Shown: positions 52,927-62,521, counted from the stretch's first letter. The stretch is 64,000 bases of DNA from Hirschia sp964342355 (GCA_964342355.1 CAYFFG010000009.1:1-64000), one strand, 5' to 3'. Numbers and translations are program-made. The notes: generated from the sequence alone by a model not told the origin.

Positions 52927-54173
52927 TGAACCTCCTTAGGCCAGGGCGCTGCGCCCGATGCGAGCATCATCATGCTCAAGCTGAAAAGACGCGCCCGCTC
53001 TTCAAAACTCTCTATCACAGCATATTCTTCTTCAGAGTGGATATGTGCGCCGCGCACGCCCATGGTATCAACAGTCGGCAATCCGGCACGGTGCAGATTG
53101 TTGCCGTCACAACATCCCCCTGTCGTTTGCCATTCAATTGGAATACCGATCTCAGATCCTGCCGTGCGAACGGTATTAAACAGGCTCGCCAGTCCTGCCG
53201 TCATTGGCTTGGCTGGTCGGTGGATACGCCCATGCAACTGTGCGCGTACGCCCTCTCCAAAGTCCTGTTCCACAGTCTCCCGAATAGCTGCATCGACCCA
53301 GGCAAGACTTTCCGTATCTCTTGCTCTGACATTTAATCGAACAATGGCTTTGTCAGGCACGACATTGAGCGCAGTTCCCCCCGAAACCAGGCCAATATTG
53401 AGGGTGGTGTCTGGGCGCTTACCGTTGAGCGCATTGAGCGCGCCAATTACTTTGGCGGCTCCAACAATTGCATTGCGCCCTTTGTCGAACTCTCGCCCGG
53501 CATGAGCTGACACCCCCGTGACAACTACATCATAATTACCTGAGCCCGCCCGTGCGCCTGCTAGCGTTCCGTCCGCTAAAGCTGGCTCGAATATAAACCC
53601 AGCATCCGCAGATTTCGCAACGTTTTCCATATACTGGCTGGAGGCGTGGGATGCGACTTCTTCATCTGAGTTAAGAACAATCTCCAAGCCGACTTCTTTT
53701 GACCAAGGCGAGGCTTCAAACGCTGAAACCCCTTCCGCCATAACCAGAATTCCGCCTTTCATATCCGCAACGCCAGGTCCGTGCAGTGTTCCATCGTCAC
53801 GCATGACAGCGCGTTGGAATGCCGATGTCGACGGAAATACAGTATCTAAATGACCTGCCAGCATGATGCGCTTTTCAGCTTCCGGCCGAATTGAGAAATG
53901 CAAAATCGGCCCGCGCTGGATAACGCTTTCCTCTCCTGAGGAACTAATAACAGGTATTGGCGATGTCTCCATCCGAAGCGCAGAAAACCCTATTCCGGAA
54001 AAACGCTTCATGGCGAGCTTCGCCATCTCATCAATTCCGGCAATATTGGTTGAGCCTGAATTGACGCCAGACCAATGTATAAGCGTCTCAAGCATGCGTT
54101 CTTTTGATCCGCGCAGCGCTTCCAGCGACGCACAAAGATCTTTTACTTCTAGTCCATTAAAAGAATTCTGCAT
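52923..54173 (-). CDS. M20-family amidohydrolase at head of the ast operon
   Basis: This 416-residue zinc amidohydrolase is of the M20 family. Metal and catalytic residues are visible in LAGHLDTVFP, GPGVADMKGG, NSDEEVAS and the C-terminal AHIHSEEEY. It resembles carboxypeptidase G2 and acetylornithine deacetylase relatives rather than AstE. It leads the operon astA-astD-astB and is translationally coupled to astA. AstE and AstC are absent here, so it may remove the succinyl group from succinylglutamate in place of AstE, or deacylate a related substrate; this is inference. The Shine-Dalgarno is weak. Confidence 0.85.
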   Translation of the reverse strand: MQNSFNGLEVKDLCASLEALRGSKERMLETLIHWSGVNSGSTNIAGIDEMAKLAMKRFSGIGFSALRMETSPIPVISSSGEESVIQRGPILHFSIRPEAEKRIMLAGHLDTVFPSTSAFQRAVMRDDGTLHGPGVADMKGGILVMAEGVSAFEASPWSKEVGLEIVLNSDEEVASHASSQYMENVAKSADAGFIFEPALADGTLAGARAGSGNYDVVVTGVSAHAGREFDKGRNAIVGAAKVIGALNALNGKRPDTTLNIGLVSGGTALNVVPDKAIVRLNVRARDTESLAWVDAAIRETVEQDFGEGVRAQLHGRIHRPAKPMTAGLASLFNTVRTAGSEIGIPIEWQTTGGCCDGNNLHRAGLPTVDTMGVRGAHIHSEEEYAVIESFEERARLFSLSMMMLASGAAPWPKEVQ

Positions 54174-54398
54174 CTCAAACTCATACTATATGGGGAATTT
54201 TATTTCCAGATAGCGCGCAATAATTGGATAGAGTTCCAATCAACCTGTCACCATCATAGAGGAGTCGCGGAAAGTAACTTCATGCGCGATAAAAATTCTG
54301 TCCGACGGCGGCGCCTGTGACTCGATTTTCGCGCATTTTCAGCGCAACATACCTATTATTTAGACACGCTTATTCGTTGGAAGTTCGGGGATTCGCCA

Positions 54399-54872
54399 AT
54401 GAGCTTGGTTTTTAAGAAAATTGTCGCCGCAGTGGATGTAAATGACAGTCTTGCTGAAATCGTCTTGATGACAGCTCGCGATCTCGCTGAGGCTTCTGGC
54501 GGTGAGCTTCACGTTTTTGACGCCGTGCCGTTCATAAACACAATAGATTCGCCTTATGAAATCGGAAGCTTGCAGTTAGAACAATTGGCGCATCAACAGG
54601 AGGATGAACAACGTCGTTCCAGCACTGCTGCGCTCGTGAAACGCATTGCCCCCAACGCCATCGCTCGGGTTGAAGAAGGTGACGCATCACAGGGCGTGAC
54701 AGATCATGCCAGAAAGGTCGATGCTGATTTGATCGTCGTCGGATCGCATCAGAAAAACTGGTGGCTATCGCTCATCCAAGGGTCTGAATCGCGCGACGTC
54801 ATAAGAGAAGCCCCGTGTGCGGTTTTTGTTGTCACCAGCGCTCACAAAAAGCGGATCGCAGCACAAACTTAG
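54399..54872 (+). CDS. Universal stress protein family protein
   Basis: This 157-residue single UspA domain starts with FKKIVAAVDVND and ends with APCAVFVVTS. The nucleotide-binding loop reads VGSHQKNWWLSLIQGSES: the later glycine-serine pair is kept, but the second glycine of the G-x2-G step is replaced by glutamine, so ATP binding is uncertain. It is a monocistronic gene with 225 bases upstream, where I see no clear promoter. Confidence 0.88.
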   Translation: MSLVFKKIVAAVDVNDSLAEIVLMTARDLAEASGGELHVFDAVPFINTIDSPYEIGSLQLEQLAHQQEDEQRRSSTAALVKRIAPNAIARVEEGDASQGVTDHARKVDADLIVVGSHQKNWWLSLIQGSESRDVIREAPCAVFVVTSAHKKRIAAQT

Positions 54873-54978
54873 CTGAGTTGCGCCAGATCCGTAAAATTTG
54901 ACCATCCAGCTCCACCGCCCACTAACAATAATTCGTTAGTCTCTTCATTCTTGTTAGCGGTTGGAGGCGGACTTTAAA

Positions 54979-55554
54979 ATGGCAAAAGCGGCATTTCACA
55001 AAGGCCAGAAGGTGTTTGTCACGCCTGTCGGCACCTGGGCAATCGTTGAAAAAGTCATGCCGCAATGGGTCAAAGGTTTAGATGAACCTTTGAAGATCCA
55101 TTATGATGTCGGCCTCGGGCGCGAATTTTCAGCAAGCGAGCTCATCGCTGACAAATCCGATCGACCAGATGATTCCATTGGTGACCTCGAACGTTGGCGC
55201 GTTATGCGGGAAAAGAACCGCTGGACTGATCGCGGCGAACAGGTTTCACATCCTCATCCGGGCACGTTTCCTAAAGTCGTGACCGATGAAAAAGACTGGG
55301 GCGGTTGGCGCGTTCCAAGTGCTGAATACGACCGCGATCCGCAAAAGATTGAATTCCAAGCGCGTATCATTGCAGCTTCCCCAGAAATGCTGCGTATTAC
55401 GCGCACGCTTGCGCGCAACGTCGCTCAAAATCCTGACGATTTCCCAGATGAAATTGTCACTTTGGCTAAACAGGCAAAAGCGCTTCTAAGACTGATCTAC
55501 GAAACACCAGCTGCTGAAGTTCGTCCCCAAACGGACAACAGGAAAAGCGCTTAA
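54979..55554 (+). CDS. Conserved-looking protein of unknown function
   Basis: I do not recognise this 191-residue cytoplasmic protein. An N-terminal part (FHKGQKVFVTPVGTWAIVE) looks like a small beta-barrel. A charged, tryptophan-containing middle follows (WGGWRVPSAEYDRDP), then a helical C-terminus (IIAASPEMLRITRTLARN). No signal peptide, cysteine pair or membrane helix is present. The start at 54979 is chosen because GGAGG lies about 11 bases upstream. An inverted repeat ACTAAC/GTTAGT (54921-54926 with 54935-54940) precedes it and could be an operator. Confidence 0.72.
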   Translation: MAKAAFHKGQKVFVTPVGTWAIVEKVMPQWVKGLDEPLKIHYDVGLGREFSASELIADKSDRPDDSIGDLERWRVMREKNRWTDRGEQVSHPHPGTFPKVVTDEKDWGGWRVPSAEYDRDPQKIEFQARIIAASPEMLRITRTLARNVAQNPDDFPDEIVTLAKQAKALLRLIYETPAAEVRPQTDNRKSA

Positions 55555-55695
55555 CGCCCAAAACAGGGTCAATTCACCTTAAAATTCCATTTGAAAAAAG
55601 CATTTGGTTTTTCGAATAATTCCAAATTGCGATAACATGCGTTGAATATTCCACGAAAAAGCGCCAAATCTGGTAGCTCTTCAAGGGAGTCATTT

Positions 55696-58329
55696 ATGCG
55701 CACCGACACGCCGCCGCCAGTTAAACTCTCAGACTATCGGCCCTATCCATTTGCAATCGAGCATGTTGATCTTGTCTTCACGCTTGATCCCAAAACAACA
55801 CGGGTTAAAAGCACAGTCAAAGGACGACGTGTTTCAGGTGAGCACTCTGCGCTGAAACTCGACGGCGAAGCGCTACATCTGATTTCGATCGCCGTGAACG
55901 GAAAACCGCTCAGCCCGGAACAATATGAAATTGTCGAAGGCGGCATGGAAGTTCACCTTCCTAGCGATGAGTTTGAAATAGCGATCGAGACTGAGATTGC
56001 GCCCGCAGACAATACCGCCCTCTCCGGCCTCTATATGTCAGCTGGCCGTTTTTGCACACAATGTGAAGCGGAAGGTTTTCGTCGGATCACTTTCTTTCCA
56101 GACCGCCCAGATCTGCTGGCAAAATATGATGTGCGGATCGAAGCGCCAAAAGAAGAATACCCATACCTTCTTTCCAACGGGAACCCAGGGAAGACAGGCG
56201 GTTTGGACAATGGCTGGCACTTTGCTGAATGGTCCGATCCGCACCCTAAGCCATCCTACCTGTTCGCCTTGGTGGCAGGGAAATTTGACGTTTATTCAGA
56301 CAGTTTCACCACACGGTCTGGCAAAGACACACCGCTGAAAATTTACGTCGACCCAGGCGATTCTGATCGCGCTGTATATGCGATGGACTCTTTAAAACGC
56401 GCAATGTCCTGGGATGAAGATGTCTTTGGTCGTGAATATGATCTGGATATTTTCAACATCGTTGCCGTGCGCGATTTCAACTTCGGTGCGATGGAAAACA
56501 AGGGACTTAACATCTTCAACTCAGCCTATGTTCTGGCGGATGGAGAAACGGCGACCGACGCTGACTTTGAAGCAATTGAAAGCATCGTCGCACACGAATA
56601 CTTCCACAACTGGACCGGCAACCGCATCACATGCCGAGATTGGTTCCAATTGTGCCTGAAGGAAGGTCTGACTGTTTATCGGGACCAGGAATTTTCCGCT
56701 GACATGCGGTCGCGCGCGGTCACACGCATTAAAGATGTCATCCGTCTTCGTTCTCGCCAGTTTGCAGAAGACGCAGGCCCGCTTGCGCATCCGGTTCGTC
56801 CAGACCAGTACGCAAGAATCGATAATCTCTATACTGCCACGGTCTATGAAAAAGGCGCGGAGCTTATTCGCATGCTGCGCGCGCTTCTGGGCGACACCGC
56901 CTTCTTTGCTGGTCTTAATCGCTATTTTGATAAATTCGATGGCCAGGCCGCCACAATTGAAGACTTCATTTCCGCGTTTCAATTCTCAACGGAAGAAGAC
57001 CTGCAGGCATTCTCAAAATGGTATGCGCAACCCGGCACGCCGCATGTTGAAGCGTCCGGCGAATACGATTCTGTAGCGCGCACATATGCTTTGAAACTGA
57101 AACAACATGTTCCAAACGGCGTCGCGAACAAAGCCAGCTTATCTCCACTGCCAATTCCCATCTTATCAGCGCTGTTTTCCCCAAACGGTCAGGTGATGAA
57201 TGTCTCACTTGATAATATCGAAGGAACAGAACATGTGCTGGTGTTGAGAGACACAGAACAGACTTTTATCTTTTCAAATGTGCATTCTGCGCCAATCCAT
57301 TCTCTCAACCGGGGCTTTTCAGCGCCTATCCGTCTGAATGACGGTTTAAACGACGCCAATCGGTCGGTGCTCGCCGCATGTGACACAGACGCGTTCAGTC
57401 AGTGGGAAGGGCTGCAGACACTCGCTCGCGGCGTCATGCTGGATCACGCCAACACAGGCGAACAGGATGGCCGCGCCGCAGCGTTTGTCGACGCACTCGA
57501 CATGGCAATTACTGGCGCAATAGACGAACCAGCCTACGCCGCCCTTCTATTACGTATGCCAACAGTGGGCGAACTCGTTCTGGACATGGAAACCCCAGAC
57601 CCGACCGCCTTGCATGAAGCGCGCAAGGATCTCAAATCAGCGCTTGCTCGTAAAATGCAAGCTCACCTTGAAGCGATCGCTGACACAGATGTTGGTCCGG
57701 TGGATGGCGTGTTTGACCCATCCGCTGACGCCGCCGGCAAGCGCGCACTTAAAGCAGCCGCGATTGATCTATTATCCACACTCGGCGAAAGCCAGACAGA
57801 ACGCATTATGAGCTCTTTTAATGAGGCTCAGACAATGACCCTGAAACTGGCGTCTCTAAATGCGCTCGCCAATGTCAGCGGCGATAATTTCGACAAAGCT
57901 CTGCGCGCATTTGAAGACCGTTGGTATGACCATCCGATTGTGATGGACAAATGGTATTCGGTTCAGGCGATGGCCGTGCGTGACGACATCCGAACGCGTC
58001 TTGAAAGTTTAAAACAACGCGCAGACTTCGATTGGAAAAATCCAAACCGTGTTCGGGCGCTGGCCGCAGCCTTTGCGGTCAATAACCCAACCTGTTTCCA
58101 TGCCCCGGACGGATGGGGTTACGCCTTTCTTGCAGATATTGTTTTGAAAGTTGATGGGCTTAACCCTGCGCTCTCGGCACGTTTGTGCACAGCGTTTGAA
58201 AGCTGGAGACGTTTTTCAACAGAACGTCGCAAACATGCGGAAGCCCAGTTGCGACGACTGGATGAAGCCAATCTTTCCAAAAATGCGCAGGATATTATTA
58301 CGCGAGCGCTCGCTTTTAGTGGCTCTTAA
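55696..58329 (+). CDS. pepN: Aminopeptidase N
   Basis: This 877-residue M1 zinc aminopeptidase removes N-terminal residues from peptides in the cytoplasm. The substrate-anchoring GAMEN lies near residue 265 in FGAMENKGL. The zinc site HEYFHNWTGNR lies near 300, followed by LKEGLTVYRDQEF with the third ligand. The length matches E. coli PepN. The ATG at 55696 has GGGAG seven bases upstream; an in-frame start at 55642 is less likely. A hairpin lies between this gene and the EAL gene. Confidence 0.95.
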   Translation: MRTDTPPPVKLSDYRPYPFAIEHVDLVFTLDPKTTRVKSTVKGRRVSGEHSALKLDGEALHLISIAVNGKPLSPEQYEIVEGGMEVHLPSDEFEIAIETEIAPADNTALSGLYMSAGRFCTQCEAEGFRRITFFPDRPDLLAKYDVRIEAPKEEYPYLLSNGNPGKTGGLDNGWHFAEWSDPHPKPSYLFALVAGKFDVYSDSFTTRSGKDTPLKIYVDPGDSDRAVYAMDSLKRAMSWDEDVFGREYDLDIFNIVAVRDFNFGAMENKGLNIFNSAYVLADGETATDADFEAIESIVAHEYFHNWTGNRITCRDWFQLCLKEGLTVYRDQEFSADMRSRAVTRIKDVIRLRSRQFAEDAGPLAHPVRPDQYARIDNLYTATVYEKGAELIRMLRALLGDTAFFAGLNRYFDKFDGQAATIEDFISAFQFSTEEDLQAFSKWYAQPGTPHVEASGEYDSVARTYALKLKQHVPNGVANKASLSPLPIPILSALFSPNGQVMNVSLDNIEGTEHVLVLRDTEQTFIFSNVHSAPIHSLNRGFSAPIRLNDGLNDANRSVLAACDTDAFSQWEGLQTLARGVMLDHANTGEQDGRAAAFVDALDMAITGAIDEPAYAALLLRMPTVGELVLDMETPDPTALHEARKDLKSALARKMQAHLEAIADTDVGPVDGVFDPSADAAGKRALKAAAIDLLSTLGESQTERIMSSFNEAQTMTLKLASLNALANVSGDNFDKALRAFEDRWYDHPIVMDKWYSVQAMAVRDDIRTRLESLKQRADFDWKNPNRVRALAAAFAVNNPTCFHAPDGWGYAFLADIVLKVDGLNPALSARLCTAFESWRRFSTERRKHAEAQLRRLDEANLSKNAQDIITRALAFSGS

Positions 58330-58387
58330 GACAACAGAATATCAAAAATCTGCAAATATGAACGCAACCTGCAGTGTTTCTGAGTGG

Positions 58388-58476
58388 AAGAGGACAAATT
58401 TCACACGTCCTCTTTAACCAAAAGCAATTGCTACTTCGTATGATGGGTCTTCGTACTAAAAGAGGACTTTGAAATG
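58388..58476 (+). promoter_or_regulatory. Hairpin with alternative pairing to the EAL gene Shine-Dalgarno
   Basis: AAGAGGAC (58388-58395) pairs perfectly with GTCCTCTT (58407-58414). The same octamer AAGAGGAC recurs at 58460-58467, where it is the Shine-Dalgarno of the EAL gene (ATG at 58474). GTCCTCTT can therefore pair with either copy. The first pairing leaves the ribosome site free, the second hides it. The first hairpin could also be just a weak terminator for pepN, as only three T follow it. Confidence 0.45.
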
Positions 58477-59598
58477 GCGGACCAAGGCGCAGAACTCGCC
58501 AAAATCCAGAAATATGTATTCACATCGTCCGATCTGCTGCTTGAGACCGAACGTGACGGACGCATTGTGACCGCTGAAGGCGATTGTCACCTGTTAAACG
58601 AGCAAAGTGTAGACAAGCTATGCGGTCGGAACCTGTTTGATCAACTTGAAGTCTCCGACATCAATACGGTTCGTCACCAGTTTCTTAGTCTGGAGCCAGG
58701 TCAGCGCGTTACATTCGATGACAAAGATTTTGCACCCGCGGGGCGGCGCATATCAATCAAACGATCTTCTGTCGCCACACAGCAATACCGTGTTTTCCTG
58801 ACTGATCTTATCAATCACCATGTGCTTGAAACGCGCGGAGCAGATGAAAACCTTCTTGCCGCCTTTCGAACGTCCATCACCTCTCCTGAATTATCAGTCG
58901 CCCTACAACCGGTTGTGAACTGTCAAACAGGTGATGTTCATCACTATGAGATGTTGTCTCGCTTCCCTGTGGAAGGTTCACCCTATCCAATGATTGTGGC
59001 TGCCGAAAAACGCGGCATCATCCATGAGCTAGACTGCATTATGCTGGCTGCAGCATGCAATCGACTGGCAAGCCTTGGCGACACAAACGTTCAGCTTGCG
59101 GTCAATATATCTGGTGAATCCATCCAGCGAGACGATGTTATCGAAAAACTAGGCGCAATCGTTGATGCGGCTCGGTTCGACAAACAGCGGCTTATCCTTG
59201 AAATCACTGAATCCTCTCACATCCACGACATTGAAAAAGCCGCTCGGATGGTGGATCAGCTTCGCGCCCGTAAGGTGCAGGTCGTCCTCGATGACTTTGG
59301 CGCCGGGGCCGCTTCCTTTGGATATCTTCGCTCCATGAATGTGGATGGCGTAAAATTCGATGGTTGCTTCCTTAACGGTCATGGCGACAAATCACGAAAC
59401 GCGGCTTTGATGCGCGCTGTTGTTGGCATGTGCAAGGAATTAGGCATGAGTGTTGTTGGCGAACGCGTTGAAACTGACACCGATCGACAGACCCTTCTCG
59501 ACGCGGGTGTCGAATTCGCGCAAGGTTACTACTTCGGGCGTCCCGAAATCGACCCGGCCTTCTTTTCAGAACGCCGGATTGCAGACGATGCTGCCTGA
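58474..59598 (+). CDS. EAL-domain c-di-GMP phosphodiesterase with PAS-like N-terminus
   Basis: This 374-residue protein has a PAS-like N-terminus (about 8-112) and an EAL domain at about 130-365. The signature is EML rather than EAL (E159). The other metal and catalytic residues appear intact: N211, E243 (EITES), D273 and D274 (LDDFGAG), K294 (VKFDG), and a glutamate in GERVET, followed by QGYYFGRP. It is therefore probably an active phosphodiesterase degrading c-di-GMP. The response regulator and histidine kinase genes follow, suggesting a shared signalling pathway. AGAGGA lies seven bases before the ATG. Confidence 0.9.
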   Translation: MADQGAELAKIQKYVFTSSDLLLETERDGRIVTAEGDCHLLNEQSVDKLCGRNLFDQLEVSDINTVRHQFLSLEPGQRVTFDDKDFAPAGRRISIKRSSVATQQYRVFLTDLINHHVLETRGADENLLAAFRTSITSPELSVALQPVVNCQTGDVHHYEMLSRFPVEGSPYPMIVAAEKRGIIHELDCIMLAAACNRLASLGDTNVQLAVNISGESIQRDDVIEKLGAIVDAARFDKQRLILEITESSHIHDIEKAARMVDQLRARKVQVVLDDFGAGAASFGYLRSMNVDGVKFDGCFLNGHGDKSRNAALMRAVVGMCKELGMSVVGERVETDTDRQTLLDAGVEFAQGYYFGRPEIDPAFFSERRIADDAA

Positions 59599-59617
59599 TT
59601 AATCGTCGGGGGAAGGT

Positions 59618-60154
59618 ATGTCGAAGCGCTATATGGAGAGACTGAGAGTGATGGTGGTGGACGACAACCACCACATGATCAATATCGTCAAAACTCTTTT
59701 GCGCGGTTTCGGCATCAAGGATTTTTATGAAGCTCGCGATGCGGTGGAAGCATTTGACATTGTTCGCACCGAGGCAGTCGATTTCATCATTGTTGACTAT
59801 AACATGGACATTCTGGACGGGACTGATTTTATCCGCTTGGTGCGCAATGGCGATGATAGTCCAAACCCCTATGTTCCGATTATCATGCTAACGGCTTACT
59901 CCGAGCGCTCTAAAGTTGAGGCGGCGCGCGACGCTGGCGTCAGCGAATTCTGCTGTAAGCCTGTAACAGCAACAGAGCTATATAGAAAAGTTGCCTCGGT
60001 TGTGAACGCCCCTCGTCCCTTCGTTCGGACGAGTCAATATTTTGGGCCAGATCGACGTAGAAAAGACAGTCCCGCTTATCGCGGACCGGAAAGGCGCGCG
60101 CCATCTGAAACCGAAGATGTTGATGGCGCAGACGCAAACACTTCTACAGAATAA
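59618..60154 (+). CDS. CheY-like response regulator with basic tail
   Basis: This 178-residue receiver domain (about 9-130) has the acidic pocket D15-D16 (VVDDNHH), phosphoacceptor D60 (IIVDYNMD), the threonine in MLTAYSE and the lysine in CCKPVT. The C-terminal 45 residues are charged and contain paired motifs FGPDRRRK and YRGPERR. No DNA-binding or enzymatic domain is present. Such tails occur in other alphaproteobacterial single-domain regulators, with unknown role. It lies 19 bases after the EAL gene, probably in the same transcript. Confidence 0.9.
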   Translation: MSKRYMERLRVMVVDDNHHMINIVKTLLRGFGIKDFYEARDAVEAFDIVRTEAVDFIIVDYNMDILDGTDFIRLVRNGDDSPNPYVPIIMLTAYSERSKVEAARDAGVSEFCCKPVTATELYRKVASVVNAPRPFVRTSQYFGPDRRRKDSPAYRGPERRAPSETEDVDGADANTSTE

Positions 60155-60197
60155 TCAATCAAGATCGGTATTGGCGATGTTCACAGGAACATTGACG

Positions 60198-60213
60198 TTA
60201 ACGTTTGATTAAC
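60198..60213 (+). promoter_or_regulatory. CtrA-type binding box before the sensor kinase gene
   Basis: TTAA-CGTTTGA-TTAAC is an exact match to the full CtrA box (TTAA-N7-TTAA) known from Caulobacter. It lies 38 bases before the kinase start, so it would overlap the promoter or the transcription start. Confidence 0.55.
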
Positions 60214-60250
60214 TCTTTCAGCGTGTCTCGAATCCTGAACAATTCAAAAC

Positions 60251-62506
60251 ATGTCAGGAAGATTCCCCAAAGTGGCGAGATCTGCACAGCAAAGGACCAA
60301 GTCAGACATGCGAGACGCCGCAGCAGCGACGCCGGTACCGGTTCGTGTTCTGACATTGTTGTTCATCGCATTTGGCGGCGCGCTTGGCATGAAAGCGTGG
60401 GAAGAACACCGCACCCACCAGGAAGTCATGCTGTCTCAGCAGGTCACGGAAGCTGCAGCTGTTGCAGGCTATACGCGCTCAGAAATACTCAGCGCTCAGG
60501 CGGCGCTCAACACATCTATCCTTGCGGGCAATAGCGAACTGGCAAAAAAGACGGCGGGCTTTGCGCAAATTATGAGCGGTCCGGATAATGTCAGCACATT
60601 TGCAGAGTTAACGTCCGACAACCAGATCATGGTCTACGTCAATGACGTGAACGGACAAAACTGGACAGGAATATCAGACCTTGCCGGCTTAACGCCTGAT
60701 CCACAGGGCGGACGCAGCTTCAAGCTGGAACGCACATCCACCGCCAGCACGCACCCAAGTTATAAGTCAGTTAATGGCCAACGGTTTGCGCGTGCGTGTG
60801 CGCCGGTCAACGGCACGCGCATTGCCGTTTGTGTCGATACGCCCGTCCCGCCCCTGTCGCTCATGGATTACAACCGGTTCGTAATCTACGGGCTACTGCT
60901 GTTAGCGCCACTTCTGGCCGTCATCGGACTTGTGAACACCGTCAACTCAAACTCACGCAAAGTGAAATTGGAGCGCGCGTCCCGTCAGGAGATTGAAGTC
61001 CGATGGAAAGAACTGGAAATTGGCGGACAAAACGGATTTTGGAGCTGGAACACGAACACTGAGCTGTTTGATATCCGCGAAAAAACAGCCGGCATGCTTG
61101 GCCTTGGCGCGCATGGTGAAGTGACGCTGGGCACTTTTTCAGAAATCTTAGACGACGCAAACCGGGACGCGGTAATCAAAGCTGTGCGTCAGGCAGCCAA
61201 AGGTCAAAATGTAAGCCAGCATTTTAAAGGCGCCGGAGCTTTTTCAAACCGTCACTTCGAAATCCAAGGCGGGCCTTCCAGCCATGGCGCATCCGGAGTC
61301 ATCACCGACATCACAGACAGCGTGCGCGCAGAACACAGGACACGCCAGTCCGAAACCATCGCACGTTCTGTCGTTGACGCTTATCCAGGCCCATTCGCGG
61401 CATGGGACAAACGTCACAGGCTCGTGACGTGGAACAATGCATTTCAGAAAATGTTTGATCTGCCTGGCAGCGTGCTTAAACCCGGCGCGACCTATGATGT
61501 CGTCATGGCGGAAGCAGCCAAACAGGTCAGAATTGAGCGCCCCGTTCGCGGCAACGAAAACGGACGCGAAATGCTGTTATTGTCTGACATATGGCTAAAC
61601 TTCTATGACCGTCCAACCGCTGGCGGTGGGTTGGTCTCAGTTGGATTGGATATTTCTCCCCTGAAAGAGCAGGAAGAAACCCTCCTTTCAAAGGAAAAGA
61701 AACTTCGTCGGCTTGTCCTTGAACTCGACCGCGCCCAGGGACAGGCTCAAGAGCTGGCTGAAAAATACTCCGAACAGAAGACCAAAGCCGAACGCGCCAG
61801 CAATGCTAAAAGCGTCTTTCTGGCGAATATGAGCCACGAGCTGCGAACGCCGTTGAACGCCATCAATGGTTTTTCTGAAATGCTGATCAAACAGGTGTTC
61901 GGACCGTTAGGCGACGAACGCTATGTCGGATATGCCGAAGACATTCTCCAGTCTGGCGAACACCTGCTCGACATGATCAATGACATTCTGGACATGGCCA
62001 AAGTTGAAGCCGGCAAAATGACCATTTCCCGGCGGGTGATTGATCCAACGGATGCAGTCGACGCCGCGGTGCGTATGATCCAGCGCCGCGCGGCTGACAA
62101 GCAGATCAATCTGAAAATGGAAATGCTCAACGACATTCCAGAGATTGAAGCTGATCATCGCGCCATCAAACAAATGGTGCTCAACCTTGTGACCAACGCA
62201 ATCAAGTTCACTGATCCTGGCGGCAAAGTGCTTGTCGAGATGGAACAGCAAAACGAGTTTGTGCGTGTCAGTGTTATCGACACCGGCATAGGCATTCCCA
62301 AGAAAGACCTGCCGCGTCTGGCTCAGCCCTTTGAGCAAGCTTCAGCTGATGAAAGTCGCAATAGTCAGGGCACAGGGCTGGGTTTGGCGCTCACCAAATC
62401 TTTTGCCGAGATGCATGGCGGCCGCTTTGAAATCGACAGCAAGGAAGGCGTCGGCACAAAAGTCAGCTTCTTCCTGCCGCTTCAGCCCTTCAAGAAAACC
62501 GCTTAA
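60251..62506 (+). CDS. PleC/DivJ-type PAS sensor histidine kinase
   Basis: This 751-residue membrane kinase has an N-terminal helix near residues 33-50, a periplasmic domain, a second helix near 212-230, two PAS-like domains (about 245-355 and 370-480), a coiled linker, and HisKA and HATPase domains. The phosphorylated histidine is near residue 528 in MSHELRTPLNAINGFSEM. The ensuing FGPLGDERYVGYAEDI and SGEHLLDMINDILDMAKVEAG segment closely resembles the dimerization domain of PleC and DivJ. ATP-site boxes are NLVTNAIKFT, DTGIGI and GTGLGLAL. It has no receiver domain. Possible partners are the adjacent regulator or DivK-like proteins. Confidence 0.92.
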   Translation: MSGRFPKVARSAQQRTKSDMRDAAAATPVPVRVLTLLFIAFGGALGMKAWEEHRTHQEVMLSQQVTEAAAVAGYTRSEILSAQAALNTSILAGNSELAKKTAGFAQIMSGPDNVSTFAELTSDNQIMVYVNDVNGQNWTGISDLAGLTPDPQGGRSFKLERTSTASTHPSYKSVNGQRFARACAPVNGTRIAVCVDTPVPPLSLMDYNRFVIYGLLLLAPLLAVIGLVNTVNSNSRKVKLERASRQEIEVRWKELEIGGQNGFWSWNTNTELFDIREKTAGMLGLGAHGEVTLGTFSEILDDANRDAVIKAVRQAAKGQNVSQHFKGAGAFSNRHFEIQGGPSSHGASGVITDITDSVRAEHRTRQSETIARSVVDAYPGPFAAWDKRHRLVTWNNAFQKMFDLPGSVLKPGATYDVVMAEAAKQVRIERPVRGNENGREMLLLSDIWLNFYDRPTAGGGLVSVGLDISPLKEQEETLLSKEKKLRRLVLELDRAQGQAQELAEKYSEQKTKAERASNAKSVFLANMSHELRTPLNAINGFSEMLIKQVFGPLGDERYVGYAEDILQSGEHLLDMINDILDMAKVEAGKMTISRRVIDPTDAVDAAVRMIQRRAADKQINLKMEMLNDIPEIEADHRAIKQMVLNLVTNAIKFTDPGGKVLVEMEQQNEFVRVSVIDTGIGIPKKDLPRLAQPFEQASADESRNSQGTGLGLALTKSFAEMHGGRFEIDSKEGVGTKVSFFLPLQPFKKTA

Positions 62507-62521
62507 AGCGTTCGTCGCTGT

